11,726 bases of DNA from Rhodospirillales bacterium (GCA_013205335.1 JABMNB010000521.1:1-11726); one strand, 5' to 3'; numbered from the stretch's first letter, positions 1 to 6,846 are shown. The notes: a model not told the origin generated them from the letters alone. Made by a program: numbers and translations.

Positions 1-37
1 AGCGATTTTCAACAAAGAGCGGGACATCCCCGTATAA
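1..37 (+). CDS. C-terminal tail of an unidentified upstream gene (partial)
   Basis: Reading from base 2, eleven codons end at a TAA at 35-37 and give the tail AIFNKERDIPV. Eight of the eleven codons end in G or C, as in the genes downstream, which is why this frame is preferred as the end of the gene entering from the left. Two alternatives exist. The frame from base 1 stays open to TAA at 145-147 but has only about half G/C third positions and would run through the terminator hairpin at 98-117. The frame from base 3 ends at 63-65. The tail is too short to identify a family. Confidence 0.22.
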   Translation, partial: AIFNKERDIPV

Positions 38-38
38 T
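9..38 (+). promoter_or_regulatory. Candidate sigma70-type promoter (TCAACA-N18-TATAAT)
   Basis: A perfect TATAAT lies at 33-38, unusual in such GC-rich sequence. TCAACA at 9-14 matches the -35 consensus at four of six positions with an 18-bp spacer. Transcription would begin near base 45, upstream of two hairpins and the terminator at 98-117. It could therefore drive a short RNA, or a leader for the glycosyltransferase gene starting at 175. This is sequence resemblance only. Confidence 0.3.
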
Positions 39-97
39 GCCTTTACAAGCGATAGACGGCTTTAGCCCGCCAAGGGCGGAATGGCAGTCGGTGGTTT

Positions 98-117
98 GGC
101 GGCTGTTGCCGCCTTTT
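98..117 (+). terminator. Intrinsic terminator or attenuator hairpin
   Basis: GGCGGC (98-103) and GCCGCC (108-113) form a 6-bp all-GC stem with a TGTT loop, followed directly by TTTT (114-117). This is the classic rho-independent layout on the plus strand. A second small hairpin, CCGCC/GGCGG at 67-79, lies just before it. It probably ends transcription from the gene at the left edge, or attenuates transcription entering the glycosyltransferase gene. The U tract is short, so termination may be partial. Confidence 0.5.
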
Positions 118-174
118 GTGCCGGTACGCTTATTGCTAAAAGTCTAAGTGTCTCTAGGAACTGCGGGGCAGAGA

Positions 175-3156
175 ATGCTGGGCGACGCCGGCGGCGGGCA
201 TCTTTTCAACTCGACGTTCGAGAACTGGGTATCTGCAAGCGTTGTGAATCCGAGGAGCGGCTTCCGGTTCTGCAGGGAGTGGTTCCTCACGCATGTGAGC
301 CGCGGTCAGCCGATGCAGATTACGGTCGAGCCGCTGGAGCCGCGATCGGAAAGGGGTGTTCGACTGCTGCTCACCACGCCGCCCGAGCAAGTGCGGTTGT
401 GGCATGCGCTGGATCAAGCAGCGGTAGACGGCGGCGGCAAAGCGGTAAGGGTTCGCCTGAGGGGAGTGCAGGGCGAGGGGCCGAAGCTGCAGCTGGATTC
501 GATTGCCTTGTTCAATGGCAATGACGAGCAGCGGAAAGTGGACCGCCGGTTGATCGGTGCCGTTCCCTTGAACCGTGACTGGCACGAGTTCGCTGTCCCG
601 CTGAAGCCAAGTGGCGCTGCTCCCCAGGGGCAGCGCTATTTGTCGCTGCGGTTCTCCGGCGCGGGCAAGGTCGAAATCGAATTTTGTCGCATCGAGGATC
701 CCGTTGTCGCGACCAGGGTTCTGGCCTCGGCCAAGAGCTTCGCCGCGAAATTGGTTACGGGCTTCCGTCGCACCGCGCCGGCGGCTGGCGGCGACGGACT
801 GCACGATGAGGCCCATGGGGTCGTCGAGCCGCCATTGGTCGTATCCGCCGGCACCACCGAGGTCACGAAAGTCAAGATCGAGCCCGCGGCAGAACCGCCG
901 CCAGCGGCCAGCCCGACCGTCTCCAACGTATTGGTCAATGCGGATTTCGAGAAATGGAAGGAAGACGAGCCGGCCCACTGGAGCGTAACCGCACCGCCCG
1001 GCGTGACGATCAAGCGTGAGTCACCGACGCGAGAGCGACCGTTTGCGACGCCTTGTCTGGCGGTGGTGTTCGGCAAGTCACCGGCAAACCACATTGTGTC
1101 CATCGCCCAACGGATCGAAGGATTCTCCGCGCAGCAATTCGTGGACGTCGTGGTCGTCGGGCGGGCTGACGCTCGCACGGAAGTGGAGGTTGCCCTCACC
1201 AATTCCTCGGGCAAGATCATTCCGGGAGCACGGACAACCGTCATTCTTTGGTCGAAGTGGCTCCGTCGTACGGCTCACCTCCGACTGCCGGCGAAGCTCG
1301 AGGCGGGGCAACAGGGAATTGCCCTGATCCTTCGGGACGGGCAGGGCAGCAACGTTCAGTTGGCCTTTGTCGCGGCCGGCCCCGCAGGCGAGGCGATCGG
1401 CCAGGAATTCAAGCCGCGACAGGTGCCGCTCGACTCGAACGCCGTCGTGAACGGACGTTTCGAGCACTGGTCGGGCAGGCTCAAGCTCGCCTTGGCGACG
1501 CGCCGCACCGAAATCACGGATGAATGGCTCCTGGCCGCCAAGTCGCCGTGCTCCGCCGTCGAAGCGAGGCTCACCGAGATCGCGCCGCGCGGACTGAAGG
1601 ATGGGCGCGACCATTCCAGCGTCCCCGCCCTGGCGCTACATGGCGAGATCGCTGGACCCAACTTGCGTCTGGAGGCAGGCTTGGACTCGCTCCAGATCCT
1701 GGCAGCGTCGCCACGGCAGCTCGGCTTCTGCGCGCGTTCGGCCGAGCTTGTGGAGGCGGCCGGCGAGCGGAAAGCCCTGGTCATCCAGCAGATCATCGTC
1801 GCCGAGCGTCGACGGATTGCTCCAGACAAGCATGAGTTCGACGTCAGGCGGCTGTTCACGATCCGCAAGAACGTCAGGGTCGGGCGTATCGGCGAATACC
1901 ACACGCTCCCGCTCCGGAACGACCATCGCCAGATTCTGGAGGCGAAAGCCAGGGAAACGTTGCACGACGCCGGCCACAGCCTTGTCTTGATCTTCGAGTT
2001 CGCCGACTTTGTCGATATCGCCATTGGCGACGTTTATCTGGGCAGCGGAGCAGCCGTGGCGGAGAATGCCGGGCCTCAGCCTCATAAAGTCATGATGGAG
2101 GATGCGAACATTGCCGGGCAGCTGGCGCAACTGAAAGGCCTCGAGCACTGGCAGTCGACGCAACCCATTCAGGCAGAGGCCCTTCGTTCGACCGCCGGAG
2201 AGGACGGGCCGGTCAGCTGGACATGGTTGCCTGGTTCGAAGTTCTCGGTCGATATCGTGATTTGCGTCTACAACGCCGTCGAGGAGACGCTGGACTGCCT
2301 CGAATCGATCGCCTGGAACACTTCGGTTCCGCACACGGTCACCATCATCGACGACAAGTCGGGCGATACGACACGGATGCAGCTGCGGTCGTATGTACGA
2401 GGCAAGCCCTGGATCCGACTGATCGAGAACGAAGAGAATCTCGGATACACGAAGTCGGCGAACATCGGCATGAGCCGTTCCTCTGCCGAATGGGTCGTGT
2501 TGCTGAATAGTGACACGATCGTTACCCCCGGCTGGCTGGAAGGAATGTTCGAGGCCGTGGAAGCCCATCCCAAGGCGGCGATGATCGGACCGGTTTCGAA
2601 TGCGGCCTCATGGCAGTCCGTGCCGGAACTGCATGACGTGAAGGGCGGCTGGAGCAGCAATCCGTTGCCGGAGGGAGTTCGGCCCGAGGATGTTTCGCGG
2701 CTGGTCAACATCCTGTCGCCCAAGCAGTTTCCCGAAGCGACCCTGCTCAACGGCTTTTGCACGCTCATGAAGCGCGAGGTGATCGAGCAGGTCGGATACC
2801 TTGACGAAGTCGCGTTCCCCATGGGCTACGGGGAGGAAAACGACCTGTGCCTTCGTGTGAGGAAGGCGGGCTATACGCTGGTTGTCGCCGACCACGTCTA
2901 TATTTACCACGTCAAATCCGCGAGCTTCGGAAGCGCGCGCCGGGCTGAACTTTCCAAGCGGGGGACCGCCCAGCTGGCGCTGAAGCATCCAGAGGTCGAC
3001 ATGAAGGCGGTTCAGCGCGAGATGGCGGAATTGACGTCGCTGACGGAGCTTCGCAAGAAGTTGCGTGTGCGGTTGCACGGCGGGTCAGTCAAGCAGACCG
3101 CGCGGCCGGCCGGGAAGGTCGACAAGTCGGCCTCGGTCAGCGCCACCGTCGTTTGA
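175..3156 (+). CDS. Large GT2 glycosyltransferase with three N-terminal lectin-like modules
   Basis: About 993 aa, likely cytoplasmic or membrane-associated; transfers a sugar from a nucleotide donor to a growing surface polysaccharide (family knowledge; donor and acceptor unknown). The C-terminal GT-A/GT2 domain spans roughly residues 690-930: VDIVICVYNA opening strand, IIDD (Asp726-727) for nucleotide binding, NSDT (778-781) as the DxD-like metal site, and GYGEEND (Glu887, Glu888, Asp890) as the catalytic-base region. The N-terminal two thirds holds three diverged modules, each opening with N-x-x-F-E-x-W (Asn12, Asn255, Asn426) followed later by another Trp, like carbohydrate-binding beta-sandwiches. 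No signal peptide or membrane span is evident. The tail after about residue 960 is basic and low complexity. ATG175 is chosen because GGGG lies 7-10 nt upstream; a GTG at 148, directly after an in-frame TAA, is the alternative. It ends 51 nt before the next glycosyltransferase and is probably co-transcribed with it. Confidence 0.9.
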   Translation: MLGDAGGGHLFNSTFENWVSASVVNPRSGFRFCREWFLTHVSRGQPMQITVEPLEPRSERGVRLLLTTPPEQVRLWHALDQAAVDGGGKAVRVRLRGVQGEGPKLQLDSIALFNGNDEQRKVDRRLIGAVPLNRDWHEFAVPLKPSGAAPQGQRYLSLRFSGAGKVEIEFCRIEDPVVATRVLASAKSFAAKLVTGFRRTAPAAGGDGLHDEAHGVVEPPLVVSAGTTEVTKVKIEPAAEPPPAASPTVSNVLVNADFEKWKEDEPAHWSVTAPPGVTIKRESPTRERPFATPCLAVVFGKSPANHIVSIAQRIEGFSAQQFVDVVVVGRADARTEVEVALTNSSGKIIPGARTTVILWSKWLRRTAHLRLPAKLEAGQQGIALILRDGQGSNVQLAFVAAGPAGEAIGQEFKPRQVPLDSNAVVNGRFEHWSGRLKLALATRRTEITDEWLLAAKSPCSAVEARLTEIAPRGLKDGRDHSSVPALALHGEIAGPNLRLEAGLDSLQILAASPRQLGFCARSAELVEAAGERKALVIQQIIVAERRRIAPDKHEFDVRRLFTIRKNVRVGRIGEYHTLPLRNDHRQILEAKARETLHDAGHSLVLIFEFADFVDIAIGDVYLGSGAAVAENAGPQPHKVMMEDANIAGQLAQLKGLEHWQSTQPIQAEALRSTAGEDGPVSWTWLPGSKFSVDIVICVYNAVEETLDCLESIAWNTSVPHTVTIIDDKSGDTTRMQLRSYVRGKPWIRLIENEENLGYTKSANIGMSRSSAEWVVLLNSDTIVTPGWLEGMFEAVEAHPKAAMIGPVSNAASWQSVPELHDVKGGWSSNPLPEGVRPEDVSRLVNILSPKQFPEATLLNGFCTLMKREVIEQVGYLDEVAFPMGYGEENDLCLRVRKAGYTLVVADHVYIYHVKSASFGSARRAELSKRGTAQLALKHPEVDMKAVQREMAELTSLTELRKKLRVRLHGGSVKQTARPAGKVDKSASVSATVV

Positions 3157-3207
3157 TCACAGGGGCCGAAGGCGGACTGCAAACCTGTCTTGGGAGCGGC
3201 AATCATC

Positions 3208-4296
3208 ATGGAATCCCTCAGTGTCATGTTCGTAGTGCCGTCCGGAGGTGGCGGAGGTGGATCCAACTCCGTCGCCCAGGAGGCGATGGGGCTGGCGAGG
3301 TTGGGGGTCGATGTGTGCCTGGCCGTCAATGTGCCCAACTACGGCAAATTCCTTGCGAGCTATCCGGAACTCGAGGCCCTGAAGATTCAGGTCCTCTCCT
3401 ATGCCGACGGTGCCGGGCTCGCCCAGCATTTCGCCTCATGTCGGATCGTGGTCGCCACAACCAACGCATCGGTCTTCGACGTCGCCAACGCGCGCGCCGA
3501 AATGATGAAGGGCGAACCCACGACGCTCCCCAAATTTGCCTACTATGTCCAGGACTACGAACCTCTTTTCTATCCGGCCAGCAGCGAGCGCTGGATCAAG
3601 GCCGGCCAGTCCTACACGATACTGAAGGACGCCATGCTGTTTGCGAAGACGAACTGGCTGTGTGACATCGTCTATGCAAATCATGGGATCAAGGTGTCTA
3701 AGGTCACGCCTTCAATCGATCACGACGTTTTCTACCCCGACCTCAAGCATCGCAATCCCGCTCTCGTGGTTGCTGCAATGATCCGTCCCGCTACGCTTCG
3801 GCGCGCGCCGGCGAGGACCATCCGGACTCTGAAAGAGATTGCCAAGAAGTATCCCAACGTCTCCATGCAGGTCTTTGGCGTCAGCGAAGAGGAGCTTGGG
3901 ACGGCGGGCATAGAGTTGCCGCCGAACGTCAAGAATTGGGGCTTGTTGAGGCGCTCCGAAGTGCCGGAATTGTTGCGTCATACGGATCTGTTTCTCGACT
4001 TGTCCGACTATCAGGCCTTCGGCCGTACCGGACTGGAGGGTATGGCTTGCGGCTGTATCCCGGTCGTTCCCGTGCTCGGCGGAAGTGCCGAATATGCGTT
4101 GCACGGACGGAACGCCTTTGTCGTCGATACGCGGTCTGACGACGAAATCCTGAAGGCGGTCGATACCTTCGTTTCCATGAGCGCCGACGTCCGTTGGGAG
4201 ATGCGGCAGGCCGCCATGGAGACCGCCGCAGGATTTACGATCACCAGGGCTGCGTTGTCTGAACTGCGGATCTTCCGGCAACTCGCGGCCAGTTGA
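3208..4296 (+). CDS. GT4-family (GT-B) glycosyltransferase, WsaF/rhamnosyltransferase-like
   Basis: About 362 aa, predicted cytosolic retaining glycosyltransferase of GT-B fold acting in surface polysaccharide assembly. The N-terminal half begins with a strand and a glycine loop (six consecutive Gly, residues 13-18). It carries YYVQDYEPLFYP (112-123), which resembles the QDYEP stretch of WsaF-type rhamnosyltransferases. The C-terminal half holds the donor-site signature QAFGRTGLEGMACG (269-282). In the usual E-x7-E motif the first Glu is Gln269 and the second is Glu277. The following VPVLGGSAEY is the normal phosphate- and sugar-binding segment. ATG3208 is preferred, with GGGAG about 11 nt upstream; an in-frame TTG at 3190 would add six residues. 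It lies 51 nt after the GT2 gene on the same strand, so an operon is likely. The sugar specificity (rhamnose or other) cannot be fixed from sequence. Confidence 0.88.
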   Translation: MESLSVMFVVPSGGGGGGSNSVAQEAMGLARLGVDVCLAVNVPNYGKFLASYPELEALKIQVLSYADGAGLAQHFASCRIVVATTNASVFDVANARAEMMKGEPTTLPKFAYYVQDYEPLFYPASSERWIKAGQSYTILKDAMLFAKTNWLCDIVYANHGIKVSKVTPSIDHDVFYPDLKHRNPALVVAAMIRPATLRRAPARTIRTLKEIAKKYPNVSMQVFGVSEEELGTAGIELPPNVKNWGLLRRSEVPELLRHTDLFLDLSDYQAFGRTGLEGMACGCIPVVPVLGGSAEYALHGRNAFVVDTRSDDEILKAVDTFVSMSADVRWEMRQAAMETAAGFTITRAALSELRIFRQLAAS

Positions 4297-4316
4297 AGCG
4301 GTGGTGGGCGGGAGGG

Positions 4317-4429
4317 TCAGCCGACAGCCTCGGAAAGCCTGTCAACGGTGTCCAACCTGAAGTATAAATGCAGAATGGACGGTAGCCTTCCAGAAAGCGC
4401 TTTCAGCATCGGAAGTTCTTGAAGAAGCC
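4317..4429 (+). promoter_or_regulatory. Putative control region of the export gene with -10-like box
   Basis: The gap between the glycosyltransferase stop and the export gene holds TATAAA at 4363-4368 without a convincing -35, the palindrome at 4393-4404, and a weak GACAG/CTGTC hairpin (4323-4327 with 4339-4343). It suggests that the export gene has its own promoter in addition to read-through. There is no strong Shine-Dalgarno; GGAAG at 4411-4415 and GAAGAAG at 4421-4427 are the only purine runs before ATG4430. Confidence 0.3.
4393..4404. promoter_or_regulatory. LacI-family-like operator palindrome GAAAGCGCTTTC
   Basis: A perfect 12-bp palindrome with central CG, about 25 nt upstream of ATG4430 and about 25 nt downstream of the TATAAA box. 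With its flanks, AGAAAGCGCTTTCA differs at one base from TGAAAGCGCTTTCA, the form typical of LacI/GalR-family (including CcpA cre) operators. A repressor bound here would sit just after the transcription start. No regulator gene is in the window. Short palindromes also occur by chance. Confidence 0.35.
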
Positions 4430-5848
4430 ATGGCGAACATAAAGAAGCCCCTTCATCTTTCGCTACTGGATGCGATCAGCCCCGAGCCCGCGGCTGAGGC
4501 AAAGCCTCGCAAGGGCGGACGGGAGCCGTTGCCGCAGGCGCCGGAGAGCGGCAGTGATGTCGCGGGCGAGGTGCAGGCTTCTTCCGGGGTTCGGGAGGAG
4601 AGGGCAGTCACAGCTGGCGCTGCGCCCGACCTTAGGACATCCGAACGACACCCCCCCCCGACAGCCCTGCGCGTCGAGTCGATGGCAACAGTTGCCGAGT
4701 CATGGGCGGTGGAGCTTCCGCAACGCAAAAGACGGGGGCGGTCGATCGGCGGCCTCCTGTCGTTTGCCGTGTGTGTGTTGCTGCCGGCGCTGCTGGCAGC
4801 CGTCTACTACTTCGGATATGCCTCACCGGAGTATGTGGTCGAGTTCAGGTTCGCCGTTCGCGACACCAATGGCACCGTCAGCACGTCGACCGCTACCGCC
4901 GGCATCATTGCCTCACTTGGAGTGTCGACGGCATCGAACTCGAACGAAAACTACATGGTCACCGAGTACATGACCAGCTTGCAGGCCGTTCACGATCTCC
5001 AAGGCAAGATCGACCTGCGACAGATCTATTCGCGGCCCTTCATCGACTTCTGGTCGCGGATCGATACGTCTCGTTCGGTCGAGGACTTTGCGAAGTACTG
5101 GAAAAACAACGTGGTTACGGCGACCTTCGACACCGTAACTGGTATTGCGATCGCCAGGGTGCGCGCCTTCACGCCCGAGGACTCCTACCTGGTCGCAAGG
5201 ACCTTGCTGTCATCCGCCGACGCGATGATCAACGAAGTGGCGCAGCGGCCGCTGCGGGAGGCAGTCCGCTTCTCGGAGGCAGAAGTGAAGCGTTCGGAGG
5301 ATCGACTCAGGCAGATACGGGAGGATCTCGCGAAGTATCGCGAGAAGGAAGGGCTGATCGAGCCCATGAGCAACGTGGTCGCGTCGAACGCGGCCCTGGC
5401 AGGCACTGTCCGAGGGTTGCTGACCCAACTTCAGACCGACAAGGCCGCACTTAGCAAGCAGGGGCTTTCCGCCAATGCAGCTCCGATGCGAACCTTGGAC
5501 ACGCGCATCAAGGCGACCGAGGAACAACTGAAGGCGATCGAGGCGCAGGTTTCCAACCAAACGTCGGGGGCCGGCATATCTCCGATCGTGGCAAGATACG
5601 AGGCTCTGGATCTGGAGAGGCAGTTTGCACAGGGTATGCTGACGTCAACCATGCAATCCCTTGAGCAGGCGCGTGCCAATTCCGTGACCAAACGCCTCTA
5701 TATCACGCCATTCATTCATCCGGCGCTTCCGCAGACTTCGACCTATCCGAATCGACTGGTCGCGACCCTGACGGTCGCGATCGCCTGCCTCTTCTTGTGG
5801 ACGATCGCCCTTCTCGTCAGCCGATCCATCAAGGAACATCTTACCTGA
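4430..5848 (+). CDS. Capsule polysaccharide export inner-membrane protein, KpsE/Wzz-like (PCP family)
   Basis: 472 aa, an inner-membrane polysaccharide co-polymerase/export protein of the KpsE-CtrB-BexC type. Such proteins link the ABC transporter to the outer-membrane channel and influence chain export. Layout: a cytosolic Pro/Ala-rich N-terminal extension (1-103), TM1 (about 107-129), a large periplasmic domain starting YASPEYVVEFRFAV, coiled coil at about 278-312 and a second helical stretch at about 335-385, a Pro-containing segment (PALPQTSTYPNR), TM2 (about 443-464) and a short cytosolic tail. The extension of about 100 residues makes it longer than typical family members (about 370-420 aa). 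A run of nine C at 4651-4659 lies within it (residues 74-77, HPPP). The upstream gap suggests separate regulation. The permease follows 206 nt later, with a small minus-strand ORF between. Confidence 0.88.
   Translation: MANIKKPLHLSLLDAISPEPAAEAKPRKGGREPLPQAPESGSDVAGEVQASSGVREERAVTAGAAPDLRTSERHPPPTALRVESMATVAESWAVELPQRKRRGRSIGGLLSFAVCVLLPALLAAVYYFGYASPEYVVEFRFAVRDTNGTVSTSTATAGIIASLGVSTASNSNENYMVTEYMTSLQAVHDLQGKIDLRQIYSRPFIDFWSRIDTSRSVEDFAKYWKNNVVTATFDTVTGIAIARVRAFTPEDSYLVARTLLSSADAMINEVAQRPLREAVRFSEAEVKRSEDRLRQIREDLAKYREKEGLIEPMSNVVASNAALAGTVRGLLTQLQTDKAALSKQGLSANAAPMRTLDTRIKATEEQLKAIEAQVSNQTSGAGISPIVARYEALDLERQFAQGMLTSTMQSLEQARANSVTKRLYITPFIHPALPQTSTYPNRLVATLTVAIACLFLWTIALLVSRSIKEHLT
4651..4659 (+). 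repeat. Poly-C tract (C9) inside the export gene
   Basis: Nine consecutive C within codons 74-77 of the KpsE-like gene. In the given sequence the frame is intact on both sides. Loss of one C would lead to a stop at 4971-4973, and gain of one C to a different frame ending at 5454. Both would remove the C-terminal membrane span. Such tracts are slippage-prone and also prone to sequencing error. Confidence 0.8.
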
Positions 5849-5855
5849 GAGGCGA

Positions 5856-5875
5856 GACCGCGCGGGCTAGCGGTC
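5856..5875. terminator. Hairpin between convergent genes
   Basis: GACCGC (5856-5861) pairs with GCGGTC (5870-5875) around an 8-nt loop. It lies 7 nt after the export-gene stop and contains the stop codon of the minus-strand small ORF. There is no U tract on either strand, so it is only a weak or factor-assisted terminator candidate. Confidence 0.3.
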
Positions 5876-5980
5876 GAACTTCCACATGATGGCGAGGGTC
5901 GTGCCGACGACGAACACACTGAGCATTGTCCAAAGGACATGGTTGGAGACCAACTCAAAGATGTAGAAGAAGATATACAT
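5867..5980 (-). CDS. Predicted 37-aa single-span membrane peptide
   Basis: An ATG (5978-5980 on the complement) opens 37 codons ending in TAG (5867-5869). The product begins MYIFFYIFELVSN and ends AIMWKFDR. Residues 2-33 are almost wholly hydrophobic with a short polar break (SNH), giving one membrane span and a short basic tail. About five of six codons end in G or C, much higher than the surrounding non-coding sequence and equal to the real genes here; this is the main evidence that it is coding. It is convergent with the export gene (18-nt gap) and divergent from the permease (74 nt between starts). There is no strong Shine-Dalgarno, only GAGAG next to the start. The frame is open further upstream but without an ATG, GTG or TTG that I found. 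I know of no family; a transporter-associated small membrane protein is a guess. Confidence 0.5.
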   Translation of the reverse strand: MYIFFYIFELVSNHVLWTMLSVFVVGTTLAIMWKFDR

Positions 5981-6022
5981 CTCTCGTTCTTTCGCTTCGC
6001 TCGATTGGGAGGAGGGGGCAAA

Positions 6023-6058
6023 ATGCCCAGCCAGCTCAACAGATCCAGGATGCCATGA
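6023..6058 (+). CDS. Candidate 11-codon leader minicistron before the permease
   Basis: ATG6023 is preceded by the purine run GGGAGGAGGGGG (6007-6018), the strongest Shine-Dalgarno-like sequence in the window. The frame encodes MPSQLNRSRMP and ends at TGA 6056-6058, overlapping the permease ATG6055 as ATGA. This is the arrangement of translational coupling. The peptide itself looks non-functional. Alternatively the purine run simply increases ribosome loading near the permease start. Confidence 0.3.
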   Translation: MPSQLNRSRMP

Positions 6059-6846
6059 TCGCTATAGCACGGAATACCACAATAGCGGTATCGAACTGGT
6101 GGAATCTGATCTGGATCACGATGGGCCAGGTTCTGTCAAGTTACGGCCGCGGCGGCCGTGTTTCTTTCATCATCTCGCTCCTAGAACCGGTAATTCTGAT
6201 TTTGTTACTGTACGTCATTCGAGGCTTGTTTCGGATGGGCACGACGAGTTTCGGCACGTCGTTGTTTCTGTTCATGGCAACCGGGTTTTTGCCCTTTTAC
6301 CTTTTTCTCAATATTTCTGGCAGAGCCCGAGCAGCCGGTGGCCGAGCCTCGCGTCTCCCAGGTTTGACGTCTCTGGACATTACCATCGCTACCACTCTGC
6401 TCAACTCGATCGTATGGATTACGATGATCGTGGCGATATTCGTCGGCATGTGGCTGTACGGCATCGATCAGGCGCGGCCGGACTCCATCGTGACATCGAT
6501 CACGCCCCTTCTTCTTCTGATCGTGATGGGAATGGGGATCGGGATGATCAACAATGTGATCGCTCGATATTTCCGCCTCTGGATCTTCATCTACAGGATG
6601 GCGACGCGCGGGCTTGTGTTCCTGTCCGGCGTATTCCTGATCGTCGATCTTCAACCCCTCTGGCTGAGGGCGTGGATGATTGCCAATCCTTTGACGCATG
6701 GCATCGAGTGGTTCCGCGTCGGCATTTACGGCCATTATCCGCACAACTCGCTCGATCGGGCCTACCTCATCGAATGGACACTGATCACCTTGTTCCTGGG
6801 AATGGTGTTGGACCGGGCCGGCATACGAGCATTCGCCAAGAAGTAG
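6055..6846 (+). CDS. Capsule/polysaccharide ABC-2 transporter permease, KpsM-like
   Basis: 263 aa, an inner-membrane permease of the ABC-2 (KpsM/Wzm) type that moves lipid-linked polysaccharide across the cytoplasmic membrane with an ATPase partner. About six hydrophobic spans are visible: ISLLEPVILILLLYVI, SLFLFMATGFLPFYLFL, ATTLLNSIVWITMIVAIFVG, SITPLLLLIVMGMGIGM, RGLVFLSGVFLIVDL and LIEWTLITLFLGMVL. The family signature NPLTHGIEWFRVGIYGHY lies before the last span. Length is normal for KpsM (about 260 aa). ATG6055 is chosen because AGGA lies 4 nt upstream and the N-terminus then matches the short cytosolic start of the family; the frame is open upstream to 5926 but shows no family sequence there. 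It follows the KpsE-like gene on the same strand. No KpsT-like ATPase gene is seen in the window. Confidence 0.88.
   Translation: MIAIARNTTIAVSNWWNLIWITMGQVLSSYGRGGRVSFIISLLEPVILILLLYVIRGLFRMGTTSFGTSLFLFMATGFLPFYLFLNISGRARAAGGRASRLPGLTSLDITIATTLLNSIVWITMIVAIFVGMWLYGIDQARPDSIVTSITPLLLLIVMGMGIGMINNVIARYFRLWIFIYRMATRGLVFLSGVFLIVDLQPLWLRAWMIANPLTHGIEWFRVGIYGHYPHNSLDRAYLIEWTLITLFLGMVLDRAGIRAFAKK

Noticed and set aside
1..147. Frame from base 1 open for 48 codons to TAA 145-147, directly abutting GTG148
   Set aside because: Only about half of its codons end in G or C, and it crosses the intrinsic terminator at 98-117, so it is more likely non-coding. It remains a possible end of the upstream gene.
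81..524. Plus-strand ORF starting with a hydrophobic stretch at 81
   Set aside because: It runs into the GT2 gene in another frame, becomes Arg/Ala-rich, and its codon third positions are AT-rich at the start; a shadow frame.
4317..4409. 30-codon minus-strand ORF (begins MLKALSGRLPSILHLYF) in the gap before the export gene
   Set aside because: Codon bias is only moderate, there is no ribosome binding site, and it covers the palindrome and the promoter-like box; regulatory sequence is the better reading.
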